Assembly: GCA_977006965.1 (NCBI GenBank) | Contig: OZ345357.1 | Coordinates: 682,001 to 746,000 of the forward strand | Reading direction: 5' to 3' | Source of the DNA: Phymatolithon calcareum | Taxonomy: Eukaryota; Rhodophyta; Florideophyceae; Hapalidiales | Length of the DNA: 64,000 nucleotides | Part shown: in pieces, positions 42,676 through 54,528 of the stretch | Position numbering within the stretch: position 1 is the stretch's first letter | How the letters are laid out: each line of letters opens with the position of its first letter | Notes under the pieces: model-generated | What the model was told of the DNA's origin: nothing | The model's input: only the letters and a program-made list of their open reading frames with translations | Databases searched by the model: none | Position numbers and translations under genes: made by a program

Positions 42676-43503
42676 TCAAAAAAATCGATGTTCCTTCCAG
42701 CTTGCGATTACGATTGGCGTGCTGGATAGACCGTGCATTTCATCTCCAAATGATTAAAATGCCGCGATGATATGTTCTGTGCAGTTTTGAACACTGTACC
42801 CGTCATAAAACTTCATAAACGTGCTTTTCTTCCAATTATACTGTATGTACAGTAACTCGATCATATCCCACGTGCATGGGGCATGCGATTTTTCGCATAT
42901 AAGGAAAATGTACATTTTTGATAGCAACAGTGTGCTTTTTTAAACTTTTTGTCCTTGTTGAAAATCCTGTTGAAGTGTCGAGCATCATAAAAATATCAGC
43001 TATGATTACGAAGTTACATGCGAAATATTGCATATAACTGGTTTACTCATAGCTCGCCTTCTTTTCGATAAAATGTCTTTAGTTCTATAGAGCAATAAAG
43101 GAGTCTTCTGAAGGCGAAGAGCATCTGCATAGAAGGCAGACAGCCCTCTTCGATTATCAACATGAAAAAAATTGGAAAACCGGCGATATTCTGCGAGCTG
43201 TGAAGTTTTCTTTGCTTGATATGCGATTAATCGCATATAAGGTCTGCACGTGGGATATATATATATATATGATGTAATTCGATCATATATGACATATGTG
43301 ATTGCATTACATCTTTTTTCTATCTCAATCAAAATGATCGAGATAGAAATGAAGATGTAGTGACAAAATTTAGAGATATTTCACGATAAAACTGTGCGCA
43401 ACTCCAAAGTGTTGTTCTACGGATGCTCTATTGTCGTACTCTTATCAGTGTTGTTTAGTTGAATTTCAAGCGCAGAACTCCCACAAAATAAATACTCGTT
43501 CCT
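42676..43503. other. AT-rich intergenic with short palindromic repeats
   Basis: ATGCGATTTTTCGCATATAAGG-like 22-mers occur at 42883-42904 and 43221-43242 (20 of 22 identical), with a weaker copy near 43019. Each can fold on itself. An AT dinucleotide run lies at about 43255-43270. No gene. Confidence 0.6.
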
Positions 43504-46500
43504 CTAGTTCGGTGTGTAGTCACTTTCATCATCACCGTCGTCATCACCGAACCGTATTCGCTTGCGCGGTCCACGTTCCAGCCTGCTATGTCTCGACTTC
43601 TTGACTCGACCTGAGCCAGAGGCCTCTCTCTTGGTCCGCGGTCGTTTTCCACTCCGCCCGTACTTACGCAACTTCCTTCCACGACTTTGCTTCGCGGCGA
43701 CATCACAGCCATCTATTGCATCCTCCCGCATCATCTTTCGGAACAATACTATTTGCTTCATCCAATCCGCATCGGTACTAGTTCGAAGTAGCGTGTCCTT
43801 GCAAAGAGGGCCTGCCGTCAATGGAAGTTCCTCCAATGAGAAAGGCGGCGCTGTACGGGTCGCATCTGCATCTGTTTCAGCATCGTTATCAGCCGTCTGC
43901 TGAGCACCTGAACTCCGCAAAGTCCGCAGATGATTTTTCAGACGCAATAGAAGACATAGCCGCACTGCATGATCAGCAATACGGCTCTTCTCCTCGGCAC
44001 CAAAACTTCCCAACTTCATCCGTTGCACAGCCACACGAAGAATGGCTTGTCCGCTGTTTGAGATGATACGCGTGGCTATCCCGCAGATTTCAGTGATGTC
44101 GTCGCGCCCTGCTTTCAATTTCGCATCCGCAGCTGCCGTTCCACCTCCTTGCTTCATCGCGCCACCAAGCCCAGCCCCGTTACTGTAGTCCAGACAGGCC
44201 AACGTGATTGAAACAAATGCAAGCGTGGATACAGGACAAAGCTTCTTGGTGCTGTACAATTCCAGCTCCCGAGACCCATACTCCAGCATATCATCGTCAT
44301 CAGGTGCACCTGTATCTTCCATCTGGTCATCCATGGGTCCACCCCCATCCAGTACAGTCTCCAGCTCCGACATATGCGATGTAGCATTCACAGCTTTCAC
44401 CCTTGCACTTACACATGGGTCGAATTCCCGTAGTAAGCCCTCAAGAATTCCTTGTCTGTAATCCCGGCTAAGCAGAGTCATAACGGGAGAGAGAAGAGTG
44501 TATCCGCTTTTTGCATCAAGAATAGAGGAAGTGATTCGCTGGACCACATCCAGTTCACTTGGTTGCTTGGCCAGCCGAAGGGCGGTTTGTCGAAAGCAGT
44601 TTCGAATTGCAGGTAATGCCGCTGATGCCAGCATACTTGAATGCCTATCCGCAAGGAACGCAACAACACGATATGAATCTTCGCGGCTCTTTACATCCGT
44701 GTCGATCAAAAGCGAGAAAAGAGGACTGACAATAGTCGCGGGTAGTACAAGGCCTTGCCTAGTCAATAAGCCTAGAATATTTGCAACAACTCTTCGCACT
44801 GAAAGCTCGTGACTTGTCGAGGCCTCTGACAGGGATGATATTAGAGACTGTGCACAAACAGCAAGATATCCTGCTTCCGCATCTTCCTCTGCTGCTAGCG
44901 ATGGCTTTTTTGGGGCTTGTCCATCACGGTCACCATTTATGACTTTGTCCGGTGATTTCTTCGCAGATTCCATTGCACGAGGTGTCGAATTCCGTTCCTC
45001 TTCATTACGGAGCATTTCATGGAATCCTTGAAGTACAGTTAACAAAATGTCTGTTGCATGTTTGTCTTTTTCGCCAAACTTCGACATTCTTTTCAGAGCT
45101 CTTGTTGTGAAGTCCAGAATCGTGGTGGTTCCAACGGGTAGGAAAGAGCGGTGCCGAATAAGAAAATGGATTAAAGCCCGAACAGATGCCCGAAGCAAGA
45201 TTGGAGACCCCAAAAATACCACAGAATTGTCTGACCAGTCCTTCAACAAAACGGAGCAGATTGTCTTCAGCCCATTATAGACACTTGTAACAAATTCTTC
45301 ACTGAAATCGCCGTAACGAAGAAGAAGACTCAGTCGTACCAAAGCTCCACGAGAGTTGCGCTCAAGGCCTGTATGAGAGGCGCTTCGCTGGCCGTTACTG
45401 AGCGATTGAAGGGCCGGAAGCTGTTCCGACAAAAAGCTGAGGAATGTATTCGCCGTGTTCATCAAGAGTTCCCGACTCTCGGTAGAGTTGGCATACAATG
45501 CAAGTGCACATAAGCAACGAACGGAGGATTCCTCCAGAACGGGCGAAGGATACTGGCACACAATTACCTCCACATCTCGAGTGATGTCTTCCAGAAGACC
45601 AGGTTCAAGTCCATCTACATGGGGAATGCCGCATTCCAGCAGTTTTAAGATGTGTTGTGTGCACAAGATATCGCTTTCCGATGCTCGTCTTTCGACAAAT
45701 CCGGTGAGGGAAGGGGCTAGAGCCGCGCAGTGTGCAGCCACGAGCGTCGGTTGCACCAAGCAAAACCCTCCTAAGATAGAAGCACACGCTACGCGTTCCC
45801 GATCGTAAACCAGATGCGCTGAGCTCTTCCCATTCGCGTCCGTCGGAATTCCGTTGGCCTCTCCATTGGCCAATCTTGATTCTAGTTCATGCAAGTGGTC
45901 AACCGTTGAGCTCGTTATTGCCACCAACAGTGACATATTGTTCTTCATCATTGGTTTGTGGATAGTTCTTTGCAAAAAGTTTTGCTGGGAGTTCCAAGGA
46001 AGCCTTACAAAGAGGGAAATAAGTCGCCGGGTGCTTCGCCTTGCACATTCTTCAACGTCATTTCCCTTGTATGCTTCTCCAGACTCTACACCAAACAGCG
46101 AATAGCGAACAGTCTTTTCAGCCACATCGCGCACAGTAGTTTCAGGATCATCCAATCTGCCGACAAGACTTGTGCAGATCCTGACAATCAAATTCTCCCG
46201 AAACTGATGGGACGCCTCAGGTTCCATGAGGTCATCTTCAGGCTTCTCAGCGTCCCCCGGAGACAGAATTTCAACGGCAAGCTTTCGAAAAATGTTGATA
46301 GCTCGTTTGCGAACAGAAGTTGCACTGTCCTTCAACCTCTTGTCGACAATTGAGAAAACTTTGCGAAAAATGGCAGACACATGCGCTTGGGCTCCATTTG
46401 CACTCCCATCGCTTTGCAGGGATTCCGGATTAGTTTCGAGAGTTAAGAATCTTCCCAAGAAGTCCAGCGCAGCATCTCGCACCAGTGTCGATATATCACG

Positions 46501-49094
46501 GCAACTATTTTCCATTACGGAAAAGATATTGGGTAGATGCAGCAGTATAAGGCTCTTGTCAAACTGCATATGCGACAAGCCGCGAACAGCTTTCGCTCGT
46601 ACGGTTGGTGCCGGATCCTGAAGACCAAGGAAAATCGCCTCAATAATCGCTGGAAACCCGCGCGAGAGACCTCGCTGGGCAGTTATTGTCTTTGCGGCGT
46701 CGATAGCATCTGGTCGATTCGAAAGACCACCACTTCGTTTCGCAGCAGAAAGAGCCTCTGTTCTCGCCAAGTGCTGCTCCCCCGCAAACAAAATGGCTTG
46801 GTCTTCTGTATCAACATTCTCCGGTTCTGATTCATTTTCGCTTGAGTCTTCGTCCGACTCCAGTCTCTGGTGCTTGCGTTCTTTCGCTTTTCTCGCCGCG
46901 TTGAAGTCATCAGTGAAGAACATAGCCTCCCAAAGCCCTTGAGACGGATTTTGCTTCCCATTTCCAGAATATTCTTCTTCAAAGAATCTCAGAAGCTGAA
47001 CTCGGTTATTTCTTAGCGTTTGCATCAAGCAATCATTATTGTAGCTTTCGGACTCATCAGAATCCTTCAACACAGCAGATCCGAGGAGAGAGCTTAACCG
47101 AGAAGCAAGCGCCCCCAAATAGTCCATCGCCAAAGCTCGAGCATACGCTGACAGCTTTCCCTTTCCCGCCGTTTCGAGTCTATTAACAATTTGCACCGAA
47201 ACGCACTGCAGAACGATATCAGCACCTGGCCACTCGGGGACGGAATACATCATCATCATGTCATCCAACAGTGCTTGCACTGCGGTCCGGTATTCGCTGT
47301 CCCTTTCTTGAAATACGCGCTTCAAAACACCGTTCACAAGATGCATCGCAAATCGAGTGGCATGTTCAAATCCAGGACGCAAATTCAGACTTTTCGTCTT
47401 CGCAACACTTTGCTGATAACTTTCGTCCCGTGAATGGGAGTCTATCGTGGAAGTTGCAACTTGAACAATTTGCAGGGCCATCGCAGAAGCGATACGAATG
47501 GAGGTGGTTTCCGCACCAATAACGCGAAAGGTGCGAAGATGCTTGCGTGCAGGAGGCATGTAGCTGATCTCATCGAGTAGGTCATTCAAGATAGATACGC
47601 CAAGAGCAGGATGAAATGCGTACGTCGTGGCAACGAAAGAAACTGCGCTAGAATGAATAAGCCCGATGTTTGTAACCCGCACGGACCGCATTCCAACAGA
47701 GGAGACTTTGAACGCTACGGACTCTGACAACCGCCGATCTCGGACAAGGTCAGCAAGCAAATCGAATATTGCTGCACAGAAAATAATGAGGCTCTGCATC
47801 TTCTTCGATCCCGTTCGTCCACCACTGTTGTGTTTGTCATTCCATTCTTCCAGCTCGTCGTCGCCGTCATGTTCATTCATAGAATACTTCGCTGACTTCC
47901 CTCCTCGACTGGGCTTGCCGCCGCCCTTCATCTTGGATGCCCGGAAAAGGGGATCTACGGATGGATACACGACATTATTACACACGAGTCCCAAAAACGC
48001 AGCTGCGCCGTCCAAAAATTCTTCTACAAGAACAGTTCTGGATATGTTCGGTGCTCCAAAAATGGTCAAAATAATAATAGAACATTGAGCGGCAAGCATG
48101 GATTCCGCGAAGACAGTAGCGGTGCTTATAGAAGGGTCATCACTTTTGCACAAGTTGCATGCATGTCTCACCCGCACGGCTAGCGATTTCATTAGCTCGG
48201 AAAGCAACGCCGGTGGTACCTTAGGCAAAAGGTTGTTTTGCATATGGATGGTAACGTTTTGCCGAATATCTGCCAAAAGTTTGGGATTTGAAGTCATCCT
48301 CAGAGCGTCGTATCCAGTACCCGTGCTGTTCGGCCTCCTTCCCTTTCCAACAAACCGCTCGAGGCAACTGATAAACTTGGAGAAGTTTTCGTCCTCAAAA
48401 TCTTCCGCCGCTTGCGCCACCAATTTCTCCCTTCGCAGTTCCGCCTGCTCATCGATATTCGCATGGTAGCCAGCTCGCCTTTCGAGACTTGGAGTATAGC
48501 TCTGTTCTACAGCTTCCCCCAATGACCCGCTGTATTCCGCATTCACCTCGGACGACGTGGGGCTTCGTGTCGATAGTCCAGCATTACGAGGTCGTTTCGG
48601 AATTGTTCTTCGATGAATGGGCGTGACACCAACCTCTGTTATCGACATATTGCAAAATTTTTGACATGTATCCGAAACCCAGCGCGGAACGTCTGCCGTT
48701 GCCATTACAATTTCGTCCGGTCTCAGCAGCCAGGGTCTATGTGCGTTTTTGTCCAGCGAGTTAAAGAGTTGGTGTTAGTACAATGTCGGTCGCGTTTTGC
48801 AAACGGGCGGGCGGCTCACGCAGATGCATGGAAAAAGCAAAAAATACCACCAACATACCCTTGAAGAGCAGACTCATGCATCATCTCCGCCATTCTTGCT
48901 TGAACTTCTTCGGAGGGCGAATAGCGATTCTCACGAATCTGGGGATGCGAATCGATTGCACTTGACGGGCATAGTACTTGTGTTGTCGGAAGCTCGCCCA
49001 GGGCCTGTGCCGTGGATTCGAATGGGACGACGGTACTGAGATTGAAGGGAACATAGCGCCCAGAGCGACCGGCTTCTCTTCGCTGGTTATCCAT
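43504..49094 (-). CDS. SCC2: SCC2/NIPBL cohesin loader (two exons)
   Basis: Exon 2 (43504-48736) has a 1733-codon main frame and exon 1 (48859-49094) adds 78 codons plus two bases; joined they total 5469 nt, 1822 residues, in frame. The protein loads cohesin on chromosomes with SCC4. It is built of HEAT-like helical repeats from the middle on (e.g. IIEAIFLGLQDPAPTVRAKA and KRLKDSATSVRKRAINIFRK, the D-xx-xxVR-x-A pattern), and a C-terminal region near YTLLSPVMTLLSRDYRQGIL with the Nipped-B C-domain character. It ends in a basic, then acidic tail (KKSRHSRLERGPRKRIRFGDDDGDDE) suited to nuclear import. The exon 1 ATG has an in-frame stop 30 nt upstream. The length matches plant and animal SCC2. 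The 92-codon frame reading on from exon 1 past the splice site is not used. Confidence 0.8.
48737..48858 (-). other. Intron of the SCC2 gene
   Basis: On the minus strand the 122-bp intron starts GTATGT at 48858 and ends CATAG at 48737. A perfect TACTAAC branch sequence lies at 48780-48774, 37 nt before the end, and the AG used is the first one after it. Splicing joins exon 1 (SALQ) to LLRPDEIV and the main frame. Confidence 0.85.
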
Positions 49095-49752
49095 GCGGCG
49101 ATAAGGTTTGCATTCCGCGGACTACGAGTCCTGGAGACCGGCAGTCATACGAAAGTCAGTTAGCGTCAGGTTACATTCCCCTTTCCACAGCTCAAAGAGG
49201 CCTGGTACACTATTCGCTTCACAGAATGTGTGTCCTCACGAGCGCCTAGGGCAGATAGTTGACTACACTTGTACAACCCGGTCGCCCGAACTCAACGTTC
49301 TGTATGACACGAGCCCTGCACTCAGGTCCACTTGCCGGCTATGGCCCGAATTTTTAATAGTTTTTAGGTTTTGCATGAAGTCCTACTTGTCAGTATTTCC
49401 CGCCAATTGCTTGCTTGGAGCCGTCCACGCTGGATCAATATGCCCATGATTCCAACCGAGCAGAAGAGTGCATCGGGATCGTTTCACGGACGTGGCCGGC
49501 CAGCTTGAGTGGCGGTGCACAGGCATTCTCTCAGACCGGCGACCGCAGAAATCACACCATGCTTGTCGTCTACACAAGGGGACTTTGGTGTTTCGCACGT
49601 ACACCAAACATTTCTGCGATATCACTCTGCCATGGTGGCAATACTGTACAGGCTTCTACAGTTTATAAAAATTGCAATTGGCATGTAACCTGTTGAAGGC
49701 TCGATCGAGAAGCACAAGCGACGTGGATTTACAACTGCCCGGAGGCTCCGTC
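49095..49752. other. Intergenic between two minus-strand genes
   Basis: This region must hold the SCC2 promoter and the O-mannosyltransferase terminator. No TATA box or gene stands out. Confidence 0.4.
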
Positions 49753-51455
49753 TTAATCCCAACGCGGAAGCCACCTCCTAGCAGCATGTTGCTCGCTGGT
49801 GATGGGGAAGCAGTAAATCCAGGGGATATAATACCAGTAAGTGCAAAAAACAGCAACGAGGAAAATAGCCATGGTGAGTATGGACAATCGACGTGGGAGC
49901 TGATCCACTAGCACGCCAGTTAGTAGCTGTGCGTATAGCAAGCCCGGAAGGTAATGATACACGAAGGCGGATCGATCCACAAGGATGTACGGGAGTAAAT
50001 TAATAAGCCATCCCCAAAACAGAAACATGCTTGTGTTCATCGCGTATTGCAGTGACTCCTTGGTGCGCCCAATAAACATTGACTTTTCGCGATAGCGCGC
50101 CGCGACGAGCATGCCAAGAATGAATATTCCCACGCAGGCACCCGAAATCCATATCACAAGCGGGTTGCCATGAAGATAGACCGAAGCCCATCGTCCAGTC
50201 TCCTTTTCCTCGTTGTTATAGTACAACAGCCCGCGCCAATTGACGATCCATTGGTACCAGTAACTCTCCCAGTTGTGCCGCGTGGTGATGCCCGCATTGG
50301 CAGACAGCATATACTTATTCAAATACCAAAACAGAGAGGGAAATGAATTACGCGTGGCCAATGGATTGTAGTTCGGTTCGCCCAACAGGGTTGCTCGAAA
50401 CTGCTCAGTGAAGAATGCGACACCCGGTCCTGTTTTGATCATGGTCTTGAAGTGGATATAGAAAAGTGCAATATAAAAACTGATTCCCACAACACCCGCC
50501 CAAAGGCATTCCAGCAATGTGAGCGGTTCTGCAAGAAAGTGCAGACCGAAAAATGAAACGATGGCGATGAGCCCTGGTGTAGCCAACGCAGTCCACTTGA
50601 CACTTATAGAGCAACCACAAATGAAACCAGTAGCTGTGAGCCAGTAAAAACGATCCTTGGTTCTCGCTTTCGATTGCCAAAGCCTCAACGCGCAGTATAG
50701 CGAGAGCACGAGATAGAAGACGATTTGAGAATCCATCAGAATTAGGCGGCTTTCGATAATGTTGAGATTATCGAAACAAAAGAGACCTGCTGAAACCAAA
50801 GCGCCGACCCATGAGACGCCCAGCTGCCTCGCTGTCAGATAGAGCAGTGGCACGGTCAGGACTCCAAACACTGCAGCAATTTCACGAAGTGGATAGTACA
50901 GAACAGCCCCATAATTTTTTCCGATTTCGTCATAGTCAAATCCATCGACCGATCGATAGCCAACAAGCCAGCCGAAAAAGGCCAGTGTCAGTTTGCCGAG
51001 TGGAGGATGAATGTCGAAGTAAGTCTTGCGGTCTAGAATATTGTCCACAAAGGAACCAAAATGGAACTACGGCATTGGGAATACGAGGAAATGTAATCAA
51101 TCAATAATGTTAGAAACCCGTGTAGCGCTCGACACAACTAGGAATTCAGTCGCAGTAAAATCCTGCCATTCGCGAAACCAACCACATTCTCGAAGAACAT
51201 CTGAGATACAAAGCTTACCTCATCAAACACAACTGAGGCTGGTATACCGAGGCGGTAGAATCGAACGACGAACGAAACGATAACAAGGATCCAGGAAATA
51301 ATGTAATCTCTTTGTTCGTCTTCGCCTGGAACGATGCGCAGTTTCGTATTGGGATCGCTGAACGAGACACGACGGCGAGCCTTCGGGTTGGAGGACCGGA
51401 AAGTCGAAACAGCAGGACTTGTCGTGGCGCCCGTGGATCCAGAAAGGACGGCCAT
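49753..51455 (-). CDS. Protein O-mannosyltransferase without MIR domain (two exons)
   Basis: This GT39 enzyme would transfer mannose from dolichyl-phosphate-mannose to Ser/Thr in the ER. Exon 1 is 51219-51455 (79 codons) and exon 2 is 49753-51066, giving 516 residues. Exon 1 ends VVRFYRLGIPASVVFDE, the catalytic Asp-Glu loop, and exon 2 continues FHFGSF...YFDIHPPLGK, so the junction restores the family's first luminal loop. About ten further hydrophobic segments follow, then a PMT C-terminal block (WYQWIVNWRGLLYY and YLHGNPLVIW). Only about 60 residues separate the two membrane halves where fungal and animal enzymes have a MIR domain of about 200. ATG 51455 is chosen; the frame upstream has only a TTG. 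Green plants lack this family, so its presence is informative. Confidence 0.88.
51067..51218 (-). other. Intron of the O-mannosyltransferase gene
   Basis: The 152-bp phase-0 intron starts GTAAGC at 51218 and ends GCCGTAG at 51067; TTCTAAC about 45 nt before the end is a likely branch site. Reading through it would replace the conserved HFG...DIHPP loop by a stop. Confidence 0.88.
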
Positions 51456-53764
51456 GATCCCAACGTTGATCCGGGGACGCGTGCGTTCACGGCTTCCTGC
51501 GACTGTGGAAGCCGGGGAAGATACGGCGCAGGCAAGTCGGTGCGCAGGATGCGGTGCCGCCGAAGGTAGCCGGGAACCGAAATGCTTCCAAGCCCACAAT
51601 CAATGTGCCCTTGATGGGAAGGTGCATGCGTGCAGTAAGGTCCCGTGGTGCGGCCAACAGTAGTGGCAGCCCAGATTTGGTGGTGAGCGATTTGCGAAAC
51701 TCGGACGGATCCGAATCGCTTCAAAAATTCCCCAATTCTACTCCAACCAGTCGGAACCAGCCGGTAGTCACACAGCAATGTGTGCACGTGTAATCATAGA
51801 ATTCAATCATGATTTAATATTCTAAGACACGTGTAATGAGACAGAGTTAGCATCGAGTAGAACATTATGTTCCACAACCTAAATACTACCTTAGGTTGTG
51901 GAACAAATTATACTTGACTTCAGAAAGCACTGCAAAGCGACTCAGCGCTTTTCCATGACCAATTGTTTTCTGATTATAACAAACAAGGGTAACCGATTTG
52001 TCCAAGGCACATGGACTTCATCTGACAAGGGGATCTAAGACGCACCATTTGCGACAGGATGTCAACGGAAATAAGCACTTACACCGGAGGCGTACGTCAT
52101 TGCCACCGACGGAGGAATTAAGCTAAAACGGACTATGTGCTGTGGGCTGGCTGCCCTTCATTGGTGCTAGCCCGAATTTTATGTGAATGTTTTAAAAGCA
52201 ATCGGTTACTTAAAATTCAGAGCACAGTTAGTTCACGTTGCGGAAGGATAGTGCCAGGGAATCCCTCGGTCCTGCTTTGAGGGAGTCCTCTCGGCTTTTT
52301 ATTAGCGGACGGCTACATATTTCGGTTTGCGGTGTCTGGGGCTCCCACGACACTTTTTGCACTGCCATCTTGCCTAGGAACGTATTGTGGCAAAGCAGTT
52401 TTCAATTCAGGACTCATCTTGCTACTGTAGCATTAGTCCCAGAGTATCAGGCATTTTGTCTAACTCTTAACTGACGGCCGTTGCGGTCTTCCATTCAATG
52501 CCACTCTGTCGTTAGGGGCACGCAACTGAACGCGATGGGTCAAATTTGTGTTGGAACGAATCCAGGCATCTGACAGAAGTGGAACACGAGAGTTTTGCTG
52601 GGTAACCTTATTACGTATTGCTGCGCAGCAACGTTGACTAGTTTCATCTCTCTTCGTCCTACATGGCAACCCTCCCACGACCTCTTCTCACCTATACCTC
52701 CTAGGAGAGTTTGCCCTCTATGGCGTACACTGGTATGTTGGCATCTTCCTGTCTTTATTATCGCTTGTAGCTGCCCAGCGATGAAAATTCAATGCATTGA
52801 GCAAGAAGAGTGAGTTTTTCAACCGCTTCTGTGAAGCAATTAACCGCCGCCATCCTCCCACGGGTTAACAATTTCTCTGCCTTCGGTCCCCTATCTCATT
52901 TCTTCTTGAGAGTTATCTGTAAACTCGGACAGAGTGCCCATAAGGTTGTTGTTTGCAGTTATATTGGCTGTTTGGTCTTTAGACTATTACAACGTGGGAT
53001 CCTCGTCCGCATCTCTATTCCTTTACTCTATGCTGTTCGATTGTTATTAACAAATTATATTGCATTTGAAGTGGAATTTTCATGAGGCGCTGCGGCATTT
53101 CACTCTCTCGTTGCAATTCAGTTTCCGATCTTGTTCTAACATAGAATTATCTCACTTTCTAAAACCGACGAGGTATTGAAAGCGTTGCGTTCCGTTACTG
53201 ATCCCCTCCGAGGTTCGTTCCTTTTTCACTTCTATAGCCCACACCCAACGTATATCCATAACGATCAACTCTCTGAATTGCTTGCAAGGGTACACTCTTG
53301 ACGCTGTGGGATCATGCACAACACTAAAAATTACACAGTTCCGCCTGATTCCTACTATGGAAGAGGATTATCTACGAAGAGGGAACGTCTTGCGAATCTG
53401 TGGAAGAGTTGAAGCAAGTATCCTGAGAGAGCACTTGTCCAGCGTATTCCATGGCAGCTAAAAAGTCCTATTACCATCATCGTGTGCTACCTTTAAGGAT
53501 GGAAATCAGACAGCGCCTCTAGATTTTTCAGTTACGGTAGATACTAAGTGTATATCGATCGTCTTCCATAGTGGACTCTCGCTGATACCGCTAGCGTACA
53601 AGCCTCAATCCCCGCTTTTGAAATTCAATATATTCTGCATCAGTCTTTAACGTTTCAAAACAGCATTTAAGAGCGAACCGGCCTGCGATAAACATCCCAA
53701 AGTCAACCACCAAAGCCAAACACACTTTCTTCTGTTGATTCATTCGTTTTTCCCGCACAAGGTT
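51456..53764. other. Intergenic, no gene recognised
   Basis: This lies between the divergent O-mannosyltransferase and zinc-finger genes. A hairpin with perfect 15-bp arms is at 51868-51905. A pyrimidine-rich stretch occurs at 52640-53120. No coding similarity. Confidence 0.4.
51868..51905. repeat. Hairpin with 15-bp arms
   Basis: TGTTCCACAACCTAA (51868-51882) and TTAGGTTGTGGAACA (51891-51905) are exact complements around an 8-nt loop. Confidence 0.85.
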
Positions 53765-54229
53765 ATGCTGAGAATGGGCGACCCGAAGAAGTCCGATATT
53801 CAGTTCATACTCAACCCCTCTGGTCGATCCTCTCGAAGAGGTACATCTTCCTCTTCAAGGGGAGAATCATCATCTAGAGGAAGAGCGTCGTCGAGGGGAG
53901 CACCCTCAACGGGGTCCCGATCCAATCCAGCCGCAGGTCCGTCAAGTGCAGGTGCCAGCAGTTCCGATAAACCATTCCGGTGCTCCGAATGTGGCCGATC
54001 TTTTAAGGAGCGTGGAAACCTAAACAAGCATGTGGCTTCCGTGCACGAAAAGAAGAAGACACAGGTTTGCGATCTTTGTGGCAAGAGCTTTGCCTTTCGC
54101 GATGGGCTCATACGCCACATCACGCACGTTCATCAAAACCGGAGAGACTATGCTTGTGAGCTCTGTAACCGCACGTTCAAGCAACTATCCCATTTGGCGA
54201 AGCACCAGAAGACGATCCACAAGAAATAA
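53765..54229 (+). CDS. Small three-finger C2H2 zinc-finger protein
   Basis: The 154-residue protein has three C2H2 fingers in the C-terminal half: FRCSECGRSF...HVASVH (about 72-95), QVCDLCGKSF...HITHVH (about 101-124) and YACELCNRTF...HQKTIH (about 130-153). All Cys and His ligands are present, with short linkers that start EKKK and QNRRD rather than TGEKP. The first 65 residues are a low-complexity Ser/Arg/Gly arm after a short DIQFILNPSG motif that may be a small partner-binding peptide. A DNA-binding regulator in the nucleus is the likely role. The frame opens with a TTG at 53735; ATG 53765 is used, and ATG 53774 is possible. Confidence 0.82.
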   Translation: MLRMGDPKKSDIQFILNPSGRSSRRGTSSSSRGESSSRGRASSRGAPSTGSRSNPAAGPSSAGASSSDKPFRCSECGRSFKERGNLNKHVASVHEKKKTQVCDLCGKSFAFRDGLIRHITHVHQNRRDYACELCNRTFKQLSHLAKHQKTIHKK

Positions 54230-54528
54230 TAAGCTTCGGGGGTAGGCAAGCTTGCATCGATCCTCTCTTGGAGCAAGTTGCCAAATATCGTGTGTGAGTC
54301 CTATATGATTACCGCATTATCTCTACGAATACTTTGCATCAGAGCCTAATAAGTGATTACGATTGTTTATAGATTCAATCTTGACAGATGGATTCTGAAA
54401 ACTTGGGGGAGGAGGATGGGAGTCCGGAGTCCGAAGTACATTGGACATAACGTTCTGCTAGACGATGCTTCCCTTCCTTGGAAGCGATCTTTAACGCACA
54501 AAACGGATCAATAAAGTTACCTCGCATT
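54230..54528. terminator. Shared 3' flank of two convergent genes
   Basis: About 300 bp between the zinc-finger stop and the MUS81 stop. It must hold both 3' ends; no strong signal was identified. Confidence 0.3.

Noticed and set aside
51505-51599. Extension of the O-mannosyltransferase N-terminus upstream of 51455.
   Set aside because: The open frame there has no ATG, only a TTG, and the sequence is Arg/Pro-rich without family features.
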